From NCBI GenBank assembly GCA_015852425.1, contig JAAAIG010000104.1, forward strand, positions 1 through 62,077: 62,077 nucleotides of DNA, given 5' to 3'. Made by a program: the position numbers and the translations under genes. Of this stretch, positions 53,947 to 62,077 are shown piece after piece (within the stretch, counting starts at the first letter, position 1; the number at the start of each line of letters is the position of its first letter). The notes beneath the pieces are model-generated. The model made no database searches and had not been told where the DNA came from. It saw nothing but the letters and a program-made list of their open reading frames with translations. The stretch comes from Gryganskiella cystojenkinii (Eukaryota > Mortierellomycota > Mortierellomycetes > Mortierellales > Mortierellaceae).

Positions 53947-56900
53947 ATGGACCTTGCGCTCTCACTTTTCAATCCGACTGGTGCTACTGCGACCACGGCA
54001 CAGGCGTCCTTACGTCAGCTGCAATTACAACACCGACCCATGCCCAGCACAACCTCCAATCACTTACTGTCCTTACTGTTCTTTCACGAGTCCACTTCCC
54101 TCCCAACTTCGTCCTTCATCCCTCCAGAGCAACTCAAAAACTTTCAATTCCTCCGGAAAGCATTCGAGGCTTCGTTGGCAACCCTGGTTCGGGAACGAAG
54201 TCGACAACATCAGCAACAACAGCGTCAACAACTCGTCATCCTCTGCCCGGTCCAATGGTCTCTCATGGGAAAGGATGAACTCTCGGGATTGGAATGGGAA
54301 TGGGGTGGCATCGACGAAGAATTTATTTGTAAGTTTTACCATCCCCACCTGGACAAGGCAATGACCATACTTCGTTATGACTACATCCTAGACTAATCAG
54401 ACCTTTTTGGTGTATATTTTTATTTTCTATTTCACTCTCGTCGTCGCGTTAGTGAGCCACGTTGTCCGCGTGCCTGAGAGAGATCACCCGGTTGCAAAAG
54501 GTCTCTCGGTCACGACCCTGAACGGCAGATCGTTGATCCTCACGGATACTACAAGTAAGTCTGCTTGGATGTTTTGTGGAAATGCATATATAACATGTGC
54601 CCCAAAAATGAAGTCAGGTTTGCTGACCGACTCTTTTTTTTTGATTTTTTTTGCGCACAGTCACGACCGCCAAGGGATTCAAACTGTTAAAGCAGGCACG
54701 GCTTGTCTCTGAACGGATCTTTTACGACAACGATGGGCGAGGGTGGCTCGTCCAATTCATCGATCGTCCTCTTGTAGGAAAGCAGCAGGATGTCACACCA
54801 GGCAACTCAACTCCAGGTTCACCCAAAGTGAACGAGAGCGATCCTGCAAGAGACCGGAAAGAAATTCAATCACCACCACCACCACTACCACCAAGTGGAA
54901 GAGACTCTGCTTCACCCACATCTCATCAAGAAGCATCAAGAGTATCACGGCGGCACAGACAACAACGTCCAGGGCTCTACTACCGCAGTGGTGACACCCC
55001 TTATCGGGAAACACGCAGGAGGAATCGGAATCGACCCCAGTTAACCCTCCCACTGGCGATGCAACGGTTTCCAGGACTATCACAAAAGCTTGAGCAACTC
55101 ATCATGGGTTTCAACGATGCGGCAATGTTCAGGAACAACCTGGACGAAATCCGTATCGCAGTAGATCGACTTCTCACAGACAGCGTTGGGGTATGCCTTT
55201 TATGCATATTGTATGGGTCATGTGGATGGCGACTTGATCTTTGATGAGCATGCAATACTAACCTTAAATTGTCTTACTTTATCGTAATTTTCTTTTTACA
55301 GCTGCTTAACGAAGTGGATCATGGGATTCTTTCGGCGCTTCTGGACGAGTACGGAGCAAATGTCAACAGTCTAGATCAACTCTTGGAAAACTACATCATG
55401 AACTCCACCTACGACATCATCTTTTTCAAGATCAATTCCCAGTTGAAGCAGCAGGATTGGGACTTGGCAGAAGCTATCCGAGTACTCAGGGTGTGTAATC
55501 AGCTCTTCTTTCTTATGAGTGCTGCTCGACCAACACCACTATCATGAAATCACTTGACCGCTGACCAACATCTTTTGCAGAATTTAGATCTGGGTCAGGT
55601 TGGCTTACAGGACACGCCACAACACTTTCGATGTCTGGTCTCAGCCCTAAATGAATTTCAATCCATCGGTGTCTTGAGAACACCGGAAGAAAAACTCGCC
55701 TGTTTAGTCAAATCCATTCGCGTGACCAGTTCTCTATCGGGCGGAGCGGACGATCTCATCCCGATCATGTTGCTTACGGTCCTACGATCTGGAATAAGCA
55801 ACCTGGCCTCGAATCTTTATTACATGAAGAATTTCATCCTCTTTGGCGACGCTACCCGAGGCGAGTATGGATATTCACTTTCAACATTGGAAGCTGTTTC
55901 CCGCTATATCCTCTCACACGTCAATCAGCTCTCGCCCATGTCGAGCAGGAACCAACTCTATTGGGAAAACATCTGTTCTGGAAATCTGGAAGGACTCAAA
56001 CAGATGTACGATGAACAGCAACAACAGCAACAGGATGTCGGCATCAGCTCCATCGCACCAGCACTCATTCGACGGCAATCCGCCGCAAGTGTGGCAAGTG
56101 GGAGCGATATCTCGATTCATTCTCTCGTCCAGACCTCTTCACCGATGCAGAGTCGGGATGCGGAAGGAAACACGGGTGTATTACTGGCTTGCAGATCCGG
56201 TCAACTAGATCTACTGCGATACCTTATTGAAGAGAAGGGTAACTCGGCCGACATGGGTAACTATGAAGGACGAACCCCGCTGATGCAGGCTATACTATTG
56301 GGAAATCTGGAGATGGTGAAGCTGATCCTCAAATCTCTCAAGGACAAGGAAACGGCGATCAACATGCAGGATGTCCTCGGAAACTCGGCCATGCATCTCT
56401 GTGTCTCTGCAGATAATTTAGACTTGCTGGATGAGTTGCTCAGGGCAGGGCCGGATCTTGGACGAGCCAACAATGACGGCGACACTCCCTTGATCATTGC
56501 GGCCAAGGCGAATGCAAGCGATGTGATCCGTATCGTGGTTTCTCGAGTTGCCACCAGGATGGAGACCTATGATCTAAATCGTCAAAATAACAGCGGCGAC
56601 ACGGCCTTGCATTTTATCACCGACCCAAAACTCATCAAGGAGCTGGTGGTCAGCGGAGCTAATCCCGAGCTCGACAATTATGGAGGTTGGACGCCGCTCC
56701 TAAAGTGGGCCCTGCACAACGATACAGAAGCTGTGCAATGTTTACTGGAAACCGAACAAGTGGATGCGCTAATGACGGATTCGAGGGGTTATACACCGCT
56801 GCATATGGCATGTCTGCGTGGCAACCTGGAGATGGTTCGGCTGCTGGAGGCTCATACTGCGATTGACATGCAGTCGGTCATAGATGGTAGTACGCCACTA

Positions 56901-59461
56901 CAGCTAGCATGTCAGTCGGGATCCATCGCTGTGATCGAATTTCTGTTGGCGAACGGTGCAGACCCGGAACTTCGAGATTGGGCGAACGAATCTGCAGTGG
57001 ATATGACAAACGATGCTGCGATCTTGGATATTCTCGACAATGCCATGCTCTTTTGGGACTCCAAATCGGACGACAGTGGCCCAAGGGCTAGCGGATCCGC
57101 GGCCAAGGAGAATGCAGTTTCAGCCGGACCCTCAGGGAAGCGGGTCATCAGAGTCGTTCGAGGCACCATGGAGAAGGATGGCAAAGTCCGATACATTGTC
57201 AAAAGCGGCTCTGTAAGTCCACAAAGAGAAAAGGTTCAAAAACGAGAGCTGATGTTCTGATACAGAGATGCTAATGCTCGGCATCATGTTAGACGACAGA
57301 CACTTCTACTATCGTGACCATGTCGAGGTCCCTAGACGATTTTCGATTCTTGCGGGAGTCATTGCTGATGGAAAGTCCGGATGCGTGCATACCCTCGCTC
57401 GAGAGTTTCTATTCGCCATATCTTCTTTCTCCAAGTCGGCCCTCCAAGACGGTTCTGTCTATTACTGCCCGAAGACTGGACATGTTTTTGAAATACCTGT
57501 CAAACCATCCTGTTCTGGCGAACCATGAATTGGTCTGGGAGTTTATGCTCATGCCAGAGCTTCAGGTGAGTGCATGTTACATGTTTGTTATTGAACATAT
57601 GACCAGCGCATGACGCCAGGATCGTACACCCTCATCTCTGACTTATATTCTCCCTCGTTATCCGTAGCGAGACATGATTTCCGAACGATCGATACGGAAA
57701 CAGGAGAGCAACATTGACAGCATCTTCGACAATTTTCCACCTGTTGTGGATCAGCTGGATCACGAAGAGATGTATTTCAAGCATTTGAACGAGGAGATTG
57801 TTCGACTAGAGGCAGCAGTGCAATTGGCTCGAAAGTGTTCTCGAAAACTGAGTCGAAGTCAACAAGGTAATCGTTATAAGTTGCTTTAGGATTTATATGG
57901 ACGTGAAAAAGTCAAAAAAAAAACCCCCCCTGTTCGTCGACAATATGATCTAATCCCGATTTCGTTATCTTCGATAGATGTCCCACAGCAACTGGATATG
58001 TATTCACGGATCCTTAACAGCGCAGACCAAGTGACTTTTGACAACAAGGCCGAGTATATCCAAGCTCTGAGATCTATAGCATCCACTCAAACCACCATGC
58101 ACACCTCTGACATCGAGTCCCTTGGCAATCTGTTTGAAGGTAAGGGTCAGACTTGAAGACCGTTAGTCACTTCTTTTTCTTTTTTTCTATTGTATTTATA
58201 TTTTCTAGCCACACCCTCTAACGCTATCCATGTACACTCATGTGTAGACTTTTCATTTGTGATCGACGGTACCCTGAAGGCACTTCGACACCCTCAGGAG
58301 ATTGTGAACTCGATTCGGCAACTTCGAGCCTCGGCCGTGAAAGTGGAGCAGTCCATTCGACGGAGCGAGAATTGGTGGTCAGGACTTTCGAGTATCAGCG
58401 AGGGCGCCATGACCGCATTTGGAGGCGCAGGTGCAGCCCTTGGAGCAGTCGGTCATGCAGCTGGACACGTGGCGACATCGACTTTTGAAGCTGTATCCGG
58501 AACGATCAACCTTGGTGGTGGTGGCAACAGCAATAGCACAGTGAGTAGCGGCATTGGTGACTGGTCACATCACGGTAGGGCGGCTTCTGAAGGCCAAAAG
58601 CTCGTGCATTCGGCTTCTCCGCCATTCATGGCTTCATCACCCCCGAAACAGAGCCGAATGTCAATGATGATACCGGGTAACAGGAACAGCTTGGTTTCTA
58701 GTAGTAGTAGTAACACGCTAACACCCATCCCAGCCCGATCAAGAACTTTTCAAGATGGGTCCTCGTCCTCATCCATATTGTCATCTTCACCGTCATCAAC
58801 CTCTCCAGGATCTCGAATGTTTGCCTCTACTTCGTCCTTGTTGACGTCACCGTTCAGCTCTATCGCTGCAGTGGCCTCGGCTGCGACTGGTCAGGTCTCT
58901 CAGGAGGAGATCCAAGACAAGATTGGCAAGGCTTCGAGCTTGTTGAACAGTCTTCACGGTTCGTTGTTTGAAGAGCTGACGCATCTACAGAACCATCATA
59001 CCAAGGAGTTGACGCGCGCAATGCGAGATTTTGGTGCGAGACAACTGCAGATTGAACGGAGTCGGCTGAGGGATATGATGGAGGTGCTGAGTGATTTGAG
59101 AATCGAGACCTCGAGCTCGATCAGCAACAACATAAATGACGCTGCGACAGGACCAGGAGGGGCGATCAGCCGAGGAATCAGTCGTCATCCTTCAACACAT
59201 GCACTCGGTTTGGCGACGACACCGGGACTCTCGGGTATTGGCGGCGGTGGAGGATCTGATGGATTCCCATTCGATATGATCGAGGATGAGAAGGAAGAGG
59301 CAAGACAGCTGTATCGTCAACAAGAATTACGGCAAAGGTCCAGATCCCAATCACTGAAGTCGAATCAAGGAAGTCCTGTTGCATTCAGGAATAACAAGAA
59401 AGATAAAAAAGAGGACAAGGAGGAAGATCAAATGAGCGAGAAGATACCTTTTGATGACTGA
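53947..59461 (+). CDS. VRL1: Vrl1/VARP-like endosomal protein: VPS9, ankyrin, PX and BAR-like regions
   Basis: Nine exons give ~1573 aa, all junctions in phase: 53947-54328, 54453-54554, 54661-55190, 55302-55490, 55581-57212, 57293-57565, 57668-57866, 57978-58139 and 58209-59461. Residues ~340-510 form a VPS9 domain (Rab5-type GEF) with GADDLIP (Asp 458/459) and EYGYSLSTL (Tyr 499), the positions needed for exchange. Residues ~594-896 hold about eight ankyrin repeats (GRTPLMQA, GDTALHF, GYTPLHMA, GSTPLQLA). Residues ~925-1036 are PX-like (SRSLDDFRFLRESLL, RRLDMFLKYLSNHP). Residues ~1040-1450 are helical, BAR-like, broken by a Ser-rich region. This order matches yeast Vrl1, which pairs with a SNX-BAR partner in the VINE complex on endosomes. 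Start uncertain: in-frame ATGs at 53767 and 53809 would add residues, but that stretch looks like leader. Exon 9 could instead start at 58248. Confidence 0.85.
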
Positions 59462-59999
59462 AAATAAAATGTATCCTCAACTGTCCCTCCCTCCCTCTAT
59501 TGTTTTCTCCCATCAAAATAATTTGCTCCGCATCTGCGTCAACAGCGAAAAATCAAAGCACAAGAAACAAGAGGGCTTCCAGTTGGTGCTCCACCATCTG
59601 ATAGAAGGGTGTCTACAAGATGGTCAGAGTAGCCGATAATTTGGTCAAATGAGAACCAACTTATCGGGAGCAGAGACAACACCGGGAAGAAATATGATCT
59701 TTCTCTCTTCCTTTTTCTTTCCTCTTTCCCCTTCCACCCTCCCCCTCTTCTCACTTTCTCCATCCTCAACCATTGCGGGCCTCAATGCTTTTTCTTTCAA
59801 GAGTTCGGCAAGGAGGTGGACCTCCAGAGGTTTATCAGATGGCGAAGGGAGGGAAATTAAGGAGGTTCAGCACCTATTTTATTTTTTTGTATAACCGTAT
59901 CTCAACCAGCAAAATCGACTTGTCGGTCGAAAAAGATAAGTTCGTGTAACTATCCTTCTCCAATGATAAGTTAGTTTGTGATTTTTTTTCTTAAAAAAC

Positions 60000-60017
60000 A
60001 TAAGTTGGTCAACTTAT
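60000..60017. repeat. Palindrome ATAAGTTG-GT-CAACTTAT
   Basis: Perfect 8-bp arms around two bases. CAACTTATCG also occurs at 59658-59667 and GATAAGTT at 59935-59942, so these pieces may be remains of a small inverted-repeat element. Confidence 0.4.
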
Positions 60018-60122
60018 CGTGCCATGTGCGACAAGTTGTGCATTTTATGATTTGAATACCTCGCAGACCCTCCGAGCTTTTTTTTTTAAAAGGGGTGTGA
60101 CGGCTAAGCCGGTGGCAGAATG

Positions 60123-60280
60123 CCCTTGATTTTTTTGGTGTTCAGCCGGCTGCTCGTCTTCCCGTCGTCCCTCTTCTTTTGATCCCTTGATTTTTGATCC
60201 CTTGATATTCCCTGCCCTTGATTGTTCCCTGCTCGCGCCTTTCCCTGCCCGAGATCTTCCCTGCCCTCATTTTCCCCAGA
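60123..60280 (+). repeat. Cluster of short CCCTTGAT and TTCCCTGCCC repeats
   Basis: CCCTTGAT at about 60124, 60184, 60199 and 60215; TTCCCTGC at about 60209, 60225, 60241 and 60257. They lie just upstream of the TATATAAAG box at 60323 and could be promoter elements or an irregular minisatellite. Confidence 0.6.
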
Positions 60281-60322
60281 TGTGTCTGGCTGATTTGTCT
60301 ATTCTCTCCGACCCTCTTCGCG

Positions 60323-60331
60323 TATATAAAG
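60323..60331 (+). promoter_or_regulatory. TATA box of the lipase-like gene
   Basis: TATATAAAG, followed about 30 bases on by CT/CA-rich leader sequence. It is far (779 bases) from the ATG, which is explained by the spliced leader. Confidence 0.6.
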
Positions 60332-60349
60332 AGCGCTACTTAAACTCTT

Positions 60350-61101
60350 GATTTGCAACAGTACTCTCACACTCGCAACAACTACCATAAGAACCATTGC
60401 AAGTATCGTCACAAGCACCGCCACACGAACGTTTTCATTCATAGAACTCGCGTACGAGTACCAAAGATCCCTATCAAAAACGCTCTTAGGAACGCTCACA
60501 AGAAACCATCTACAATCCTCACACACACCTGCACATTCTTGACCAGACGGACCCAGCTCGTCTTCCCCTTTCACCGTCCTCAGCACATTATAGAAGCAGA
60601 ACAGGTAAGCAGCACCCTCTCATCTTTCACCTGATGTCTTATATACCTGACAACTCTTGGCTGTGAGCTCACAATCCGTCTCTTCTAGCGGGCTCTCTTC
60701 TACCGGAACCTCAAATATCCGAATCCTTCGCAGTGCTTCCCCCATATAAGAAGTGCATTTGCGCGCCACCCGACTTCTTAGTACTTTCTAGCCGTGGAAG
60801 TAAGATACCAGCTCATTGGATTGTTTCCTATGTGCATCAGTCAAATCTTCATCAATCTCACGTCTACAATTCTAACATCATGTAGTCTCGGTTTACATCT
60901 TACATTTCTCAAGCGAAGGAACACTTCCCCTTGATCCATAAGCTCTCTGTTCATTTAATTCATTCTTGCACTCTCATCCGCAGACAAGGTAAGCTCGTCC
61001 ACGGATTGTTTTGCATGGGACTGTATTATGGTCATTACCTTAAGAGCATTTTTTAACTGATTTTATCGCGTAACTTCTAGTTTCCAGCATTTACGCTCAG
61101 A
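60350..61101 (+). promoter_or_regulatory. Spliced, ATG-free 5' leader of the lipase-like gene
   Basis: Three clean GT-AG introns can be placed: 60605-60688 (84 bases), 60800-60885 (86) and 60989-61080 (92), with donors GTAAGC, GTAAGA and GTAAGC. The four leader exons between (about 490 bases in all) contain no ATG, while every intron contains at least one. That contrast supports both the splicing model and the start at 61102. The leader start is approximate. Confidence 0.65.
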
Positions 61102-61968
61102 ATGAGGGTCTCCGCATTTTTGTCGATGTTTTTTGTTTCGGCGGCTTGTGGCCAGTCGATAACAAGCCTTACTCGTGCTCAGATAGATACTTTCACGTCT
61201 TTTACTCACTATGCATCTACGGCATACTGTCAACCATCTACGACACTGAGCTGGAATTGCGGCGCCAATTGTGAGGCCAATAAGAATTTCATACCTACTG
61301 CTTCAGGCGGAGATGGATTCAGCAAGAAGTTTTGGTATGTTGGCTACGATCCATCGCTGAACACAGTAGTCCTGGCAATACAGGGCGGAACTTCGTTGGA
61401 GGCAGAGGCCATTGTTACGGATGCCAATGCTTTCCAAGAAAGTCTGGATTCTACTTTATTTCCTGGCATCGCCTCGTCAGTCGAAGTCATGAATACTTTT
61501 CACGACGATTTTGCAAAGATCGCGACCGATTGTCTTGATGCCATTCAGACTGCACTGAATCTCAACAATGCCAGCAAAGCCACAATTGTCGGTCATTCCC
61601 TTGGCGGTGCGCTGGCGTCCTTGGCAGCTGTTTACTTGCAACTTCATATCAGTGGCGTAAACTTCAGCTTGATTACATATGGACAGCCACGGGTGGGGAA
61701 CCAAGCATTCGCAAACTACGTGGATGCTTTCATACATGCTACTCGCATAAACAATAAGAAGGACCCTATCCCTATTCAACCCGGACGACTCTTAGGGTAC
61801 TATCATTTTAGTGGAGAAGTCCATATACAGGAGACCGAGATGTGGGCCACGTGCCCAGGTCAAGACAACCCTAGCACTGAGTGCTCCACAGGAGACGTGT
61901 CCAACATTTTTGAAGGAGTCGTGGCAGACAACGACGGGCCTTATAATGGTATTAATATTGGGTGTTAA
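61102..61968 (+). CDS. Secreted class 3 lipase-like protein, expected catalytic His absent
   Basis: Single coding exon, 288 aa. Signal peptide about residues 1-18 (MRVSAFLSMFFVSAACG). Alpha/beta-hydrolase of the Rhizomucor miehei lipase / feruloyl esterase type: VVLAIQGGTS (oxyanion region), IVGHSLGGALASL with nucleophile Ser166, YGQPRVGN, then NNKKDPIPI with the expected Asp221. The relatives end in a His-containing stretch before a GI..G.C tail (AHLWYFG, DHLSYFG). Here the equivalent reads VADNDGPYNGINIGC: Asn stands where His is expected, and there is no later His. Other His residues (235, 241) lie in the segment before. Six or more cysteines (e.g. YCQ, NCGANC, CPG, CST) suit a secreted protein. 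It is either inactive, changed in mechanism, or carries an error at one base (AAC against CAC). Confidence 0.9.
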   Translation: MRVSAFLSMFFVSAACGQSITSLTRAQIDTFTSFTHYASTAYCQPSTTLSWNCGANCEANKNFIPTASGGDGFSKKFWYVGYDPSLNTVVLAIQGGTSLEAEAIVTDANAFQESLDSTLFPGIASSVEVMNTFHDDFAKIATDCLDAIQTALNLNNASKATIVGHSLGGALASLAAVYLQLHISGVNFSLITYGQPRVGNQAFANYVDAFIHATRINNKKDPIPIQPGRLLGYYHFSGEVHIQETEMWATCPGQDNPSTECSTGDVSNIFEGVVADNDGPYNGINIGC

Positions 61969-62077
61969 ATAAACCACAATATCGTGGCCAATATCGTGGC
62001 TTGGGTTGGACTCAGGGGACTCTCATTTGACTTTGGCGGGCATTTGATTTTGCCAATAAGCTCTCCTTTTTTTTTTG
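61969..62077. other. 3' flank at window end
   Basis: A 12-base direct repeat CAATATCGTGGC occurs twice at about 61977-62000; otherwise nothing. Confidence 0.4.

Larger units (their letters stand above)
59462..60322. other. Intergenic between the Vrl1-like and lipase-like genes
   Basis: No gene. Holds the 60000-60017 palindrome and the CCCTTGAT/TTCCCTGCCC repeat cluster listed separately. Confidence 0.5.

Noticed and set aside
1..62077. CRISPR arrays, rRNA and tRNA genes
   Set aside because: No regular spaced repeats and no recognisable rRNA or tRNA segments were seen; CRISPR is not expected in a fungal nuclear genome.

Overview
This window is a gene-sparse, intron-containing fungal chromosome segment. 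Short GTAAGT-type introns, CT-rich leaders with TATAAAAG boxes, rhizopuspepsin-like aspartic proteases and giant F-box/leucine-rich proteins all suggest an early-diverging fungus of the Mucoromycota. I infer Mortierellomycetes from gene style only; the species cannot be read from the sequence.

Layout. Positions 1-29,400 hold a dispersed same-strand array of six secreted A1 aspartic proteases (the first is cut by the window edge). It is interrupted by a decayed Helitron helicase (1,366-3,444), a minus-strand secreted GH15 glucoamylase with an N-terminal trefoil domain (3,518-5,408), a nested fold-back repeat element (6,363-7,135), and a tandem block of four intact genes plus one relic of an unrecognised ~200-residue leucine-rich-like family (16,030-21,722). 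Positions 30,600-41,243 hold three very large F-box/RNI-type proteins arranged + - +. A secreted RNase T2 with a C-terminal chitin-binding-like module follows (41,794-43,216; a 10-N assembly gap falls in one intron). After it come a leucine-rich relic (44,606), an unrecognised three-exon gene on the minus strand (47,242-49,240), a large, nearly gene-free stretch, and a nine-exon endosomal Rab-GEF with VPS9, ankyrin, PX and BAR-like regions resembling yeast Vrl1 (53,947-59,461). The window ends with a secreted class 3 lipase-like protein (61,102-61,968) behind a long, spliced leader that contains no ATG.

How the genes fit together. Five of the six proteases (the first is cut), the glucoamylase, the RNase and the lipase-like protein show visible signal peptides, which fits a saprotrophic nutrient-scavenging set (protein, starch, RNA, lipid). 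The F-box proteins would act in ubiquitin ligase substrate choice, and the VPS9/PX protein on endosomes. The most unusual signals are: (i) the uncharacterised tandem ~200-aa family; (ii) two adjacent proteases with altered first active-site motifs, altered flaps and no TATA box; (iii) a lipase fold without the expected C-terminal catalytic histidine, behind an ATG-free leader; (iv) the trefoil-GH15 fusion; (v) the nested fold-back element; (vi) sequence mosaicism among the proteases that suggests gene conversion.

No tRNA, rRNA or CRISPR array was found by eye. All functional calls rest on motif recognition without database searches.
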